From assembly GCA_002753135.1 (NCBI GenBank), contig PDZV01000001.1:62001-126000 (forward strand): 64,000 bases of DNA. The letters are read 5' to 3'. The position numbers were made by a program, and so were the translations under genes. Source of the stretch: Magnetococcales bacterium WMHbinv6 (GTDB lineage Bacteria; Pseudomonadota; Magnetococcia; Magnetococcales; Magnetaquicoccaceae). How positions within the stretch are numbered: the stretch's first letter is position 1; each line of letters begins with the position of its first letter. The notes beneath the pieces were generated by a model. It made no database searches and had not been told where the DNA came from. It saw nothing but the letters and a program-made list of their open reading frames with translations. Shown in pieces: positions 8,677 through 17,787 of the stretch.

Positions 8677-8736
8677 TGATCTGTTCGCACTTGGCAGCTC
8701 CTTTTCGTAGCTGCCGGGTATTGCCGTAACACTGTG

Positions 8737-8778
8737 AAAAAAGTCTGGAAGTTGCAAGTTGACTTCCAGACTTTTTTT
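8737..8778 (+). terminator. strong intrinsic terminator of the thiolase gene
   Basis: A perfect 16-bp stem (AAAAAAGTCTGGAAGT at 8737-8752 with ACTTCCAGACTTTTTT) and a 9-nt loop end in a run of seven T. Because of the matching A run it could work on both strands. Confidence 0.9.
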
Positions 8779-9318
8779 ATGCAGCATGCGGGTCGCCTCA
8801 GTTGGAAAAGGCAGAACGGTATTTCAACCAAGAGATATCCCTGTATCGGAAGATCGTTGAACACACAGGTAGGTAAGGCGGAAAGAGGATGGTCCTGCAA
8901 GAGCAACTGTCCAGCGCAGACAGAGACACTGTACCAAGAGGCTCTCGCCCCGTTTCAGCTTTACGGCTATCGGTATGACGCCAACAAGGTATCGCAAGCT
9001 CTGGAAAAACTCGTCTGACTTCTATTCCCCCACAGGGGTGCAGCATATTCTGCACTGCACAATTGATTGTTTATCGAGTTTTTTATTCCATTTCAAACAG
9101 TTAAACAATCAATTACCATTCGATAAGCTGTTTTGCTGCACATTAGCCATTACATGCTACAGGGAACAAACGATCTGATCTATTTGATTATCAATAGAAT
9201 TCTAACAAAAAATATCATGGCATACTTCCTGATGTATGGAATAGCGTCGGACAGTTCTTCATAAAGCAAACTGGGACCGACACTTGATACACTTTATCCC
9301 TACAGAGGAGTCTATAGC
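8779..9318. other. 540-bp gap with inverted repeats, no gene
   Basis: No convincing coding frame is present. It holds a perfect inverted repeat GTGCAG-N6-CTGCAC at 9038-9055 and, directly after it, a second one with AATTGATTGTTTA (9061-9073) facing TAAACAATCAATT (9102-9114). The 10-mer TGCACTGCAC (9051-9060) overlaps the first and recurs three times near 43770-43970. The pattern looks regulatory, probably for the membrane protein gene at 9319. Confidence 0.4.
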
Positions 9319-9639
9319 ATGAAAAAAACCATTCGTCCGGCGTATCGTTTATTGGCAGCCTTGGTGGCCGTGTTGGGCATGGTGGTCATGGCCCGTTTGC
9401 AGATGAAGGGTGCTTTGCCGTTGTTGGCAGGTATTCTGTTCAGTGCGGTTGCTGCTGGTATGTTGTTGCGTTTTTCCGCCTCCTCGCTGTTTAACCGGGT
9501 GCGCCGCCCCCTGTTTACCCTGACTGCGAAACCGGTGGCAGTGGTTGCTGAGGCTGCAGAAGCGAGGGTGGAACACATGCACTTTGCAGTACCCGCAACT
9601 TCCGTGGGCGAAATGAAAGCGGTGGCTACCTCGGCCTGA
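9319..9639 (+). CDS. small two-helix membrane protein, unknown function
   Basis: A 106-residue protein with a short basic N-terminus (MKKTIRPAYR) and two hydrophobic segments at about 11-27 and 33-50, followed by a polar, alanine-rich C-terminal half. GAGGAG stands at a good distance before the ATG. No family is recognised. It is a single gene behind the inverted-repeat region. Confidence 0.6.
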   Translation: MKKTIRPAYRLLAALVAVLGMVVMARLQMKGALPLLAGILFSAVAAGMLLRFSASSLFNRVRRPLFTLTAKPVAVVAEAAEARVEHMHFAVPATSVGEMKAVATSA

Positions 9640-9961
9640 CCTCTTCTCTTGCCGCTTCGTCACTATCGCCAATCGATGGGGTCAGTGATGGAGCGGCAAA
9701 GCGCTGCGTCCGCTTCACCTGCTCTTGGCTATCGGCTAATTTCTCAACGATCAGGCAACAGGCGGCAGCGGCATCCAAGCAATGCCTACACCACAAACCA
9801 CTTATGGACCTAGCAACAATAACTTGGGCATCTTGCCTGTCTTTTGCTCCTCCTGCGTCGTTGCAAAAACGCTTACACACTAAAAGCATGCGCAGATTTT
9901 TGCGCCTGGCAGGCGAAGCAAAATCCGGCGCAATCTGCACAAGTTGTTTTCGCCAGGCTCC
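9640..9961. other. 322-bp gap between convergent units, hairpins only
   Basis: Contains an imperfect hairpin just after the membrane protein gene (TTGCCGCT at 9649-9656 with AGCGGCAA at 9692-9699, inner TCACT/AGTGA), and a second possible hairpin after the transporter operon (GCCTGGC near 9905 with GCCAGGC near 9955). Neither has a proper T run. No coding frame is convincing. Confidence 0.35.
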
Positions 9962-10690
9962 TTACCGGGAAAGAAGTCGGGAAAGAAACTGCACGGCCCG
10001 CTCCGACTTTGGGGCAGCAAAAAAATCAGCACTGGGGCTGTCTTCGAGAATTTGCCCCTGATCCATAAAAATGACCCGATCCGCCACCCGGCGGGCAAAG
10101 CCCATCTCGTGGGTGACACACATCATCGTCATTCCCTCCTTGGCCAGTTCCACCATCACATCCAACACTTCATTGATCATCTCAGGATCCAGGGCGGAGG
10201 TGGGTTCATCAAACAACATGCAGATCGGATCCATGCACAAAGCCCGGGAGATGGCTACCCGCTGTTGCTGACCACCCGAAATTTGCCCGGGATATTTCAG
10301 CGCCTGATCGCGCAAACCTACCCGGTCGAGCAGTCGCATCCCCTTCTCTTCCGCCTCGGCTCGGCTACGCTTCAAAACCTTCACCTGTGCCAGACAAAGA
10401 TTATCCAAAACGGTCATTTGCGGAAACAGCTCGAAGTGCTGAAAAACCATCCCGACCCGGGCACGCAACAGGTTTAAATTGGTCTTCGGATCCCGAACCG
10501 AGACGCCATCCACCACAATTTCCCCCTTTTGAAAGGGTTCCAAGGCGTTGACACATTTGATCAGGGTGGATTTGCCAGAACCGGATGGGCCACATACCAC
10601 CACAACTTCCCCTTTATCCACTTCAGCACTGCACTGAAAAAGAACACGGAAATCACCATAATATTTGGAAATGTTGCGGATGGAAATCAT
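9962..10690 (-). CDS. gltL: amino-acid ABC transporter ATPase (GltL/GlnQ type)
   Basis: A 242-residue polar-amino-acid ABC ATPase with Walker A GPSGSGKS at 34-41, signature SGGQQQR at 138-144, Walker B MLFDE at 158-162 and the H-loop in VTHEMGF. It energises uptake, probably of glutamate or aspartate given the GltJ-like permease in the same operon. The ATG at 10690 overlaps the stop of the upstream permease (ATGA), which fixes the start. Confidence 0.93.
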   Translation of the reverse strand: MISIRNISKYYGDFRVLFQCSAEVDKGEVVVVCGPSGSGKSTLIKCVNALEPFQKGEIVVDGVSVRDPKTNLNLLRARVGMVFQHFELFPQMTVLDNLCLAQVKVLKRSRAEAEEKGMRLLDRVGLRDQALKYPGQISGGQQQRVAISRALCMDPICMLFDEPTSALDPEMINEVLDVMVELAKEGMTMMCVTHEMGFARRVADRVIFMDQGQILEDSPSADFFAAPKSERAVQFLSRLLSR

Positions 10691-11361
10691 CGTATCCTCT
10701 TTTTCTGCAGTCGGGCAACCCACTGTGAAGCCATAAAGCTGATCAGAAAGTAGACGGTGCCCGCAATCAGCATCATTTCAACCAGATGCCCATCACGATC
10801 ACCTATCTTGTAGGCAGAACCAAAAAAGTCAGACAAGCCAATCACATAGACCAAAGAGGTGTCCTGAAACAAAATTACCGCCTGGGTCAACAACAGGGGC
10901 AACATATTGCGGAAGGCCTGCGGTAAAATAATGATACGCATCGTCTCCCGGCGACTGAAACCAAGCGCCAAACCGGCATCAAACTGACCACGAGGTATGC
11001 TCAAGATGCCGGCACGCATAATTTCTGAATAATAGGCGGCCTCAAAGAGAGAGAAAGCTACCAGGGCAGAGGTAAAACGAATATCCTCTACGGTATTGCC
11101 GAACAAAGCGTGCATCAATTGTGGCACAACCAGAAAAAACCAAAGGATAACCATCACTAAAGGAACGGAGCGGAACAGATTGACATAGGCGGCAGCCAAC
11201 CAGGATACCCAACGAATGCGCGATAGACGCAGAGCAGCCAACAGTGTACCCCATAAAATGCCAACAACGATGGCAATCAAGGCAATACGCGCCGTCATCC
11301 ACAAACCACTCAACAAAACCGGCGCAACTGATGTCCAATGCTGGCTCTCCAACAGGATCAT
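10687..11361 (-). CDS. gltK: amino-acid ABC transporter permease (GltK type)
   Basis: A 224-residue His/Glu/Gln/Arg-type permease with about five membrane helices and the conserved cytoplasmic EAA-like loop ([23 protein letters not shown]) that docks the ATPase. It overlaps the genes on both sides by ATGA (10687-10690 and 11358-11361), so the three are translationally coupled. It should pair with the GltJ-like permease half of the upstream fusion protein. Confidence 0.9.
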   Translation of the reverse strand: MILLESQHWTSVAPVLLSGLWMTARIALIAIVVGILWGTLLAALRLSRIRWVSWLAAAYVNLFRSVPLVMVILWFFLVVPQLMHALFGNTVEDIRFTSALVAFSLFEAAYYSEIMRAGILSIPRGQFDAGLALGFSRRETMRIIILPQAFRNMLPLLLTQAVILFQDTSLVYVIGLSDFFGSAYKIGDRDGHLVEMMLIAGTVYFLISFMASQWVARLQKKRIR

Positions 11362-13067
11362 GACTTGCCTCCGCTGGTAAAACGAGGAATGCGTATAGCA
11401 GTTTCCAAGTGGCGCATCGCAAGCATGACCAGCACATTGATCAGTAAATAGAGGGTGGTAACGGCAATAAAGGCTTCGTAGGGTTGTGCGGTATAATCGA
11501 CCAACTGTTGAGCCTGCCGGGAAAGTTCAATAAAACCAATGGTAGTAGCCACTGCGGAATTTTTGAAAATGTTCAAAAACTCACTGGTCAAAGGAGGCAG
11601 GGTAATTCGCAGGGCAACAGGCAATAAAACATAGCGATACACCTGTGGCAAGGTCATGCCAAGAGCCAACCCGGCATTTTTACGCCCTGGAGGCAAAGAT
11701 TCAATCGCCGTGCGTACTTGTTCGGTGATGCGGGCGGCGGTAAACAAACTCAAACAGAGCCAAGCAGCAAAAAATTGCTGCGAGAGTGGGTGCCATTGTT
11801 TGAAGGCCTGACCCCATGCTTCCGGCAGCAATTCCGGCAATACAAAGTACCAGCAAAACAGCTGAACCAACAACGGAATGTTTCTAAATATCTCTACATA
11901 GGCTTTGGCGACCATCACCAATCCAGGTTTGCTTTCCGCTGTGCGCATTACACCCAACAACAAACCTAGCAGCAGGGCCAAACACCAGGCACTCAAAGAA
12001 AGCAACACCGTCCACTGCAACCCTTCCAGCAACCATTGCAAATAGGTATCTCCGCTGGGGGTACGTGTCAATAAAATGCCCCAGTTCCACTGATACCCTT
12101 TCGTGGTTGAATCAGCGGTTGCAGCGACCTTCTCCGACTCATCTGGCGGTTCAAACGAGGTATCGTTTGGCTCTTCATACAACAATCGCATCGGCTCAGA
12201 AAGGGGGAAATCCAGATTGAGGTTTTTGGGCGGAATCGGGCTGGTAAACCATTTGTAGTAGATGCGCTCCGCTTCCCCGGAGAGCATCATCCGGGTAACC
12301 ACCGCATTGACCAGTCGACGAAAATCGGGATCATCCTTGCGCAAAGTACAGCCATAAGCCTCTAACGTGACCGGCGGCCCGGCAATGGCCCAATCCTGAG
12401 GATTTTTGGCTTTGGCTCGTTCTCCATACAGCAAAGCATCATCCATCATGAAAGCGACCGCACGACCCGTTTCCAGAATCAGAAATGATTCGCCATGATC
12501 TTTGGCACTGATGATGTTCATGCCCATTTTTTTGTCGTCGTTCATGCGACGCAGCAACCGCTCGGAGGTGGTTCCGGCGGTGGTTACAACCGTTTTACCA
12601 ACCAGGTCAGGAAAATCACGCAGGCCAGAGTTGCTGCGGGTCATGAAACGGGTGCTAACCACAAACAGACTGTTGGAAAAAGCCACCTGCTTGCGACGTT
12701 CCGCATTGTTGGTAGTAGAACCGCACTCCAGATCAACTGTACCATTTTGAACCAAGGTAATGCGATTTGCGGAAGTTACCGGCATCAGGCGCACAGTCAA
12801 GTCAGGAAGATTGAGGCGATTTTTGATCGCTTCAACAATTTTTAGGGCAAAAACATGGGAATAACCGATTACCTGTTGGTTTTCACCATAATAGGAAAAG
12901 GGCATCGACGATTCTCGATGGCCCAAGGTAATCACTTTACTTTCCTTGATTTTGAGCAACGTACCGCCATCTGCCTGCAACGTACTGACTGGGAGCAGGC
13001 ATGGGTAGATAATGCCAAGGATCAGGAGCCACAATGGTTTCAAATTCATTAAGACCGTCAGCAGCAT
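11358..13067 (-). CDS. fused amino-acid-binding protein and permease (GltI-GltJ fusion)
   Basis: A 569-residue protein that normally would be two. A signal-like hydrophobic N-terminus is followed by a type-3 solute-binding domain (about 36-270: ITLGHRESSMPFSYY, VDLECGSTTNNAERR, VVTTAGTTSERLL, ending ERIYYKWFTSPIPP). An acidic linker leads to a permease (about 325-560) starting YQWNWGILL, close to the N-terminus of GltJ, with FRNIPLLVQLFCWYFVLPELLP and EQVRTAIESLPPGRKNAGLALG. The reading frame is continuous across the join. Tethering should give each transporter its own receptor. The substrate is probably glutamate/aspartate. The start could also be 13049; neither has a clear ribosome site. 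Confidence 0.88.
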   Translation of the reverse strand: MLLTVLMNLKPLWLLILGIIYPCLLPVSTLQADGGTLLKIKESKVITLGHRESSMPFSYYGENQQVIGYSHVFALKIVEAIKNRLNLPDLTVRLMPVTSANRITLVQNGTVDLECGSTTNNAERRKQVAFSNSLFVVSTRFMTRSNSGLRDFPDLVGKTVVTTAGTTSERLLRRMNDDKKMGMNIISAKDHGESFLILETGRAVAFMMDDALLYGERAKAKNPQDWAIAGPPVTLEAYGCTLRKDDPDFRRLVNAVVTRMMLSGEAERIYYKWFTSPIPPKNLNLDFPLSEPMRLLYEEPNDTSFEPPDESEKVAATADSTTKGYQWNWGILLTRTPSGDTYLQWLLEGLQWTVLLSLSAWCLALLLGLLLGVMRTAESKPGLVMVAKAYVEIFRNIPLLVQLFCWYFVLPELLPEAWGQAFKQWHPLSQQFFAAWLCLSLFTAARITEQVRTAIESLPPGRKNAGLALGMTLPQVYRYVLLPVALRITLPPLTSEFLNIFKNSAVATTIGFIELSRQAQQLVDYTAQPYEAFIAVTTLYLLINVLVMLAMRHLETAIRIPRFTSGGKS

Positions 13068-13290
13068 TTTTTATTGAAAGCCAGCAGGATGGCCTATTTA
13101 CCACCCTCACTGACCGTATGGATAACACACTTCCCTGGAGTATTGCACTGTTTTACGCGCATCGTTCGCCGAAAAATCGCACCTGTCGTCCTGCAGGTAA
13201 TCCCATAGCTTTTTCCTTGCGTGCCATGGCCTTTTGGCTTTATCTACCGATCATGCTTCTTCGTTCCGCTCAAAACCGGCGGGGGTTGCC

Positions 13291-15357
13291 ATGTCCCGAC
13301 TCACAAACACGCTTCTGTGGGGTAGTGTCTCCGTGCTGGGTGCCTTTGCTCTGGCAACCATCGCCTTGCATCAAGGGGAACGCATCAACGCACTATGGAT
13401 GGTGGTGGTTACGCTCTGTGTATTTTTGATTGCTTACCGCTTCTACAGCCGTTTTATCGCACAAAAGGTGATGGAACTGGATGCCAGCCGTTTGACACCT
13501 GCCGTAAGGCTTAACGACGGTCTGGATTATGTGCCAACCAATCGCATCGTTCTGTTTGGTCATCATTTTGCCGCCATTGCCGGGGCTGGTCCTTTGGTCG
13601 GACCGGTATTGGCGGCACAAATGGGTTATTATCCCGGCATGTTATGGTTACTGGCAGGTGTGGTGCTGGCCGGTGCGGTACAGGATTTCATGATTCTCTT
13701 TCTCTCTTTGCGTCGCGACGGTAAATCTCTGGGAGAGATGATCAAAAGCGAATTGGGAGAGACAGCAGGACTGGCAGCCTTGTTTGGCACCTTCATGATC
13801 ATGGTGATTCTGCTGGCCGTACTGGCTTTGATCGTGGTCAAAGCGTTGGAATCCAGTCCCTGGGGCACCTTCACGGTTGCTGCAACCATCCCAATCGCCT
13901 TGTACATGGGCGTTCATCTGCGCTACCTGCGCCCCGGTCGCATCGGGGAAGTCTCTCTGCTTGGCTTCGTGTTGCTGATTGCCGCTATTGTGCTGGGCGG
14001 GCAGATCGCCGAACATCCGACTCTGGCCCCACTCTTTACCTTTAACGGCACCCAATTGGCCTGGATGCTGATTTTCTACGGCGGTGTAGCCTCCGTTCTG
14101 CCGGTTTGGCTGTTATTGGCACCCCGAGACTATCTTTCTACCTTTTTGAAAATAGGCACCATCGTTGCCCTGGCCGTCGCCATTGTCGTGGTGGCACCTG
14201 AGATGAAAATGCCTGCCATCACCCGCTTTAGCGACGGAACAGGGCCGGTGTGGGCGGGTACACTTTTTCCCTTTTTGTTCATTACCATAGCCTGCGGTGC
14301 CGTATCCGGTTTTCACTCACTGATCGCCTCTGGCACAACGCCGAAAATGGTTGATAACGAAACAAATACCCGTTTAATCGGCTACGGTGCAATGTTAATG
14401 GAATCTTTTGTCGCTTTGATGGCCTTGGCTACCGCGGCCTGTATTGATCCCGGTATCTATTTTGCCATGAACAGTCCGCTCGCCATACTCGGCGGCTCTG
14501 TGGATAGTGCAGTAAAAACCATTACGGAATGGGGATTTGTTGTTACCCCGGAGATGATTCGGCAAGCGGCGCAGGATGTGGGAGAACAAACCATCCTCGC
14601 CCGCACCGGTGGTGCCCCAACCTTGGCCATTGGCATGGCGCAAATTTTTGCTCAGTTGCTGGGCGGCAAAGCGATGATGGGCTTCTGGTACCATTTTGCC
14701 ATCCTTTTTGAAGCGATGTTCATTCTCACCGCCGTGGATGCCGGTACGCGGGCTGGACGTTTCATGTTGCAAGATTTGTTGGGCCTGTTCCATGCGCCAT
14801 TACGAAATACCGCTTCTTTACCCGCCAACCTGCTGGCCACGGTTATTTGTGTTGGCGGTTGGGGTTATTTTCTTTACCAAGGGGTCACTGATCCCTTCGG
14901 GGGTATCAATACGCTTTGGCCACTGTTTGGTATCGCCAACCAAATGTTGGCAGCCGTTGCCCTGATTCTGGCCACTACCGTACTCTTCAAAATGAAAAAA
15001 GAGCGCTATGTGTTGGTCACTGCCATTCCGATGGTCTGGCTGTTGATTACCACCTTTACTGCCGCCAGCCAAAAACTCTTTCACGATCATGTTCGTATCG
15101 GCTTTTTTGCCCACGCGGCCAAATACCAGGCAGCCATTGATACCGGTACCATTTTGGCACCGGCCAAAAGCATGGAGCAGATGGCACAAATTGTCTTCAA
15201 TGACCGTATTGATGCCTTTTTAACCATCTTTTTTATGTGTTTTGTCTGCATTATATTTTTTTATGGTCTGCGCACCTGCTGGTTGGCCAGACAGGCGGAA
15301 CATGTCACCACCAGGGAAACAGCTGCCATTCTTGCCCAACCAGCCTCAGTGAGGTAA
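13291..15357 (+). CDS. cstA: CstA-family peptide/pyruvate transporter
   Basis: A 688-residue membrane protein with about 16 hydrophobic segments and the CstA signatures VLFGHHFAAIAGAGPLVGPVLAAQ near residue 90 and ACGAVSGFHSLIASGTTPK in the middle. E. coli CstA (701 residues) takes up peptides or pyruvate under carbon starvation, and BtsT is the pyruvate paralogue. The ATG at 13291 after GGCGGGGG is preferred to an in-frame ATG 57 bp upstream. A DUF466 protein follows 3 bp after the stop, as in the cstA-ybdD and btsT-yjiX pairs. Confidence 0.95.
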   Translation: MSRLTNTLLWGSVSVLGAFALATIALHQGERINALWMVVVTLCVFLIAYRFYSRFIAQKVMELDASRLTPAVRLNDGLDYVPTNRIVLFGHHFAAIAGAGPLVGPVLAAQMGYYPGMLWLLAGVVLAGAVQDFMILFLSLRRDGKSLGEMIKSELGETAGLAALFGTFMIMVILLAVLALIVVKALESSPWGTFTVAATIPIALYMGVHLRYLRPGRIGEVSLLGFVLLIAAIVLGGQIAEHPTLAPLFTFNGTQLAWMLIFYGGVASVLPVWLLLAPRDYLSTFLKIGTIVALAVAIVVVAPEMKMPAITRFSDGTGPVWAGTLFPFLFITIACGAVSGFHSLIASGTTPKMVDNETNTRLIGYGAMLMESFVALMALATAACIDPGIYFAMNSPLAILGGSVDSAVKTITEWGFVVTPEMIRQAAQDVGEQTILARTGGAPTLAIGMAQIFAQLLGGKAMMGFWYHFAILFEAMFILTAVDAGTRAGRFMLQDLLGLFHAPLRNTASLPANLLATVICVGGWGYFLYQGVTDPFGGINTLWPLFGIANQMLAAVALILATTVLFKMKKERYVLVTAIPMVWLLITTFTAASQKLFHDHVRIGFFAHAAKYQAAIDTGTILAPAKSMEQMAQIVFNDRIDAFLTIFFMCFVCIIFFYGLRTCWLARQAEHVTTRETAAILAQPASVR

Positions 15358-15360
15358 ATC

Positions 15361-15594
15361 ATGCCTGCGGAGACAATCTCACCCCCAAACAGAGTAGCGA
15401 GAGCTACTGCCTGGTTGGCTTTGCTGAAGGCAACATTGCGTTCAATGATCGGACTGCCAGATTATCAGGTGTATGTTGCCCATAGACAACAACACCATCC
15501 CGATCAACCGATTTTAAGCGAGGCAGAATTCATTCGGGAACGACAAGAAGCACGCTATGGAAACCGGCAAGGAAAAATGATCCGCTGTTGCTGA
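15361..15594 (+). CDS. DUF466 (YbdD/YjiX) family protein
   Basis: A 77-residue soluble protein with the family core: IGLPDYQVYVAHRQQHHPDQPILSEAEFIRERQEARYG and a terminal Cys-Cys. YbdD and YjiX are nearly always encoded directly after CstA or BtsT and are thought to support the transporter. The role is not firmly established. AGTGAGG ahead of the ATG and the 3-bp spacing indicate co-expression with cstA. Confidence 0.93.
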   Translation: MPAETISPPNRVARATAWLALLKATLRSMIGLPDYQVYVAHRQQHHPDQPILSEAEFIRERQEARYGNRQGKMIRCC

Positions 15595-15614
15595 AAATAT
15601 TACTGTAACACTCT

Positions 15615-16031
15615 CTATTGCTGATTGCAGCGATGGTTTTCGCACTTCCTGCGCGCATCTTTGTTGTGTTGCGAGACACGCTGTGCTGTATGCTGCTGTA
15701 ATCCTCTGTCGAATGAACTGGGCTTTACCAAAGGATGATGGTGGCGTTGTGGATGGTAACCATGAGGGTGGGAACGCATGGCAACGGCGCGCTCTTGGAC
15801 AACGATGGGTTTTTCTACCACGACAACCGCAGGAGCGGCAAAACGTCTTACTACCGGTTGTACCACGACGGATTCATAGGAGGGTCGCGCATAAAGCGGA
15901 ACCTGCGCCACCATGGGAGGTGACGCATAAGCCAATGCCCCCCCTTCTCCAGACATTGCATAATATTGGGCATGATAGCAACCGGGCAGTATCATCAGTA
16001 AGGGCAAAAGAATGAGCAAGCGTATTAACAT
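15615..16031 (-). CDS. putative lipoprotein, His-rich C-terminus
   Basis: A 138-residue protein. With the start at 16031 it opens with MLIRLLILLPLLMILPGC, a lipoprotein signal with a lipobox-like LPGC. The mature part has a Val/Pro stretch and then many histidines (HPHGYHPQRHHHPL) and a basic tail. No family is recognised. The histidines might bind metal, but nothing nearby supports this. An earlier start at 16088 would bury the signal peptide. Confidence 0.55.
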   Translation of the reverse strand: MLIRLLILLPLLMILPGCYHAQYYAMSGEGGALAYASPPMVAQVPLYARPSYESVVVQPVVRRFAAPAVVVVEKPIVVQERAVAMRSHPHGYHPQRHHHPLVKPSSFDRGLQQHTAQRVSQHNKDARRKCENHRCNQQ

Positions 16032-16250
16032 GGCATTTCTCGCTTTATATCCAGTTAGAGAAAAATCGCTTGGCAACACAAGCCGCACTTGCTCAATTGG
16101 ACGGACAGCCCATCGAACATTGTCGAAGCAAGGAAAAATTGATCTACAAGCACTGCAGAATCTGCCTTGAAGCCTCCTCTAACCATTGTTAAACTGATTT
16201 TTCTGTAATGTTTCAGGAAATGAAAATTTTGCCGCAGTGAGGGGTGGAAA

Positions 16251-16946
16251 GTGGGTGCGCACGATAGATTTGTTTGGCTGTTGTTTTCCGTTTGCCTGTG
16301 CGTTGCCCGACCTGCGGCAGCGGTAGACATTCGCTGCGGAGAGGTTCAAGCCAACACAGCCATTGGTGAACGGCTTTACGGACCCACACGTCCAGGGGAA
16401 TCGTTAACCACCATTGCCCGACCAATGGCCAAAAAATTGGGGGTTTCTCCTTTTCAAGCACAAGTCGTCATCTGGCAACGTAATGCTGGTCAGTTTGTCC
16501 TGCAGAATATGCACGGTTTAAAAAGTGGTTGCCAACTGGTGATCCCAGCGGCAGAAGAGTTTACCAGAATCAGCCCGGAGAGTGCGGGCAATTTGTTGCT
16601 TGCCCATGCCATCGAGTGGAGAAAGCCCTACTCCGCCCGGAAAACCATGACCGACTCTTTTTCTGCCACAGACAAAGATACCACCAACAATAACAAAGCA
16701 TTCTCCGAAGAACGTCCGGTTTTGCAGACTCCGGAAAGCGCAGACAGTAGTCAAAACAGCGCAAGAATGGAAAATTTTCCGATAGAACAAATTACTTCTC
16801 GTTTACAATCGATCGTGCAACTGCTTGAAAAAAACCAACACCAGATGGATTCGCTGATGCAGAGGGTATCAGCCATGGAGAGTAAACAGGAAATGTTCAA
16901 GCAGTTTGATCAGCGTTTGTCGGTATTGGAAGGGCGCCTCAAATAA
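16251..16946 (+). CDS. secreted protein with FimV/LysM-like domain and coiled coil
   Basis: A 231-residue protein with a signal peptide ending near ARPAAA. Residues about 43-101 (YGPTRPGESLTTIARPM...QAQVVIWQRNAGQF...GLKSGCQLVIP) follow the pattern of the FimV N-terminal LysM-like domain (YGPV..GETLWSIA..., LYRANPEAF, L+.G..L.IP). A polar linker follows, then a C-terminal heptad-rich segment (about 175-231). FimV-type proteins bind peptidoglycan and organise polar machinery such as type IV pili. Here there is no pilus gene nearby, so the role is open. The start is GTG with GAGGGGTGG upstream. Confidence 0.65.
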   Translation: MGAHDRFVWLLFSVCLCVARPAAAVDIRCGEVQANTAIGERLYGPTRPGESLTTIARPMAKKLGVSPFQAQVVIWQRNAGQFVLQNMHGLKSGCQLVIPAAEEFTRISPESAGNLLLAHAIEWRKPYSARKTMTDSFSATDKDTTNNNKAFSEERPVLQTPESADSSQNSARMENFPIEQITSRLQSIVQLLEKNQHQMDSLMQRVSAMESKQEMFKQFDQRLSVLEGRLK

Positions 16947-16956
16947 CTGAACAGGA

Positions 16957-17787
16957 TCAAGAGAGCAAAGCGGTAAGAGCAGCACACTCTTGCTCAGACA
17001 ACGAAAAAGAGAAAACAGCCAAATCTTCCTGCATGTGCCGTAACGAAGTCGTTCCCGTCAGGGGCGTCACCCCAATTTGCGTCAAATACCGAAACAACAC
17101 TTGCGCTCTGCTTTTCTGATAAGCTCCGGACAATCTTGCCAGAAGCGGATGGGACAACAGGTCCGGGTTGGCTGTCAGAGTCCAAAAGCTTTGGTAACGG
17201 AGACCATGTTGAGTACAAAAGGCGCGAATCAAATGATCATACTGCGTGGCGGCATAAAAACGATTCTGTACAACAGCAGGTTTAATCCGTACCGAGGTCC
17301 AGATATATTCCAAAAGAGACGGATTGTAACAGTTACTGATACCAAGTTGTAACACATCCCCTTTGTCTACATTTTCTTCCATAACACTCCATACTTGCAA
17401 TGTTTCTGTAACGGTCGGCATCGGGGAATGTAGTAACAAACAGTCCAAATAATCGGTATGCAAATTGTTTAACGATACCTGTATGGATTGTTGCACCTGT
17501 GTTGCAAGGGGTGCTTGTGGATCATAGGGCACGCTTTGCGGATCCTGCCCGTTTAACGAAGTGAACTTTGTCTGCAGATAGAGAGTGGAGCGAGCAATTC
17601 CCTGTTGTACTGCGGCCTGGATACCTTCGCCAACCCCTGCTTCGTGGTAATGTTTGGGCTGGCATGCCGTATCGATACCACGGAAACCCTGCAGCAACGC
17701 CTGTTCCACCAGGGGTGAAGTCATCTCTTTTTTCCATGCCGTACCATAAAGCATGGCTGGCATTGCTGTCGTCTGCATATTTTTCAT
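16957..17787 (-). CDS. aldo/keto reductase
   Basis: A 276-residue NAD(P)H-dependent AKR-fold protein. The tetrad is present: Asp in GFRGIDTA, Tyr in QPKHYHEAGVG, Lys in YLQTKF and His in LLLHSP. The GISNCYNPSLLEYI segment is also typical. The C-terminal part is shorter and less conserved than in classical AKRs. The substrate is unknown. Its ATG overlaps the stop of the MFS transporter gene (17784-17787), so the two are coupled and may handle the same compound. Confidence 0.88.
   Translation of the reverse strand: MKNMQTTAMPAMLYGTAWKKEMTSPLVEQALLQGFRGIDTACQPKHYHEAGVGEGIQAAVQQGIARSTLYLQTKFTSLNGQDPQSVPYDPQAPLATQVQQSIQVSLNNLHTDYLDCLLLHSPMPTVTETLQVWSVMEENVDKGDVLQLGISNCYNPSLLEYIWTSVRIKPAVVQNRFYAATQYDHLIRAFCTQHGLRYQSFWTLTANPDLLSHPLLARLSGAYQKSRAQVLFRYLTQIGVTPLTGTTSLRHMQEDLAVFSFSLSEQECAALTALLS

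Noticed and set aside
8734-9018. 94-codon frame across the thiolase terminator
   Set aside because: It reads through the perfect terminator hairpin and has no family features.
9804-10068. plus-strand frames overlapping the end of the ABC ATPase gene
   Set aside because: They are complementary-strand shadows of gltL and the hairpin-rich gap, without a ribosome site.
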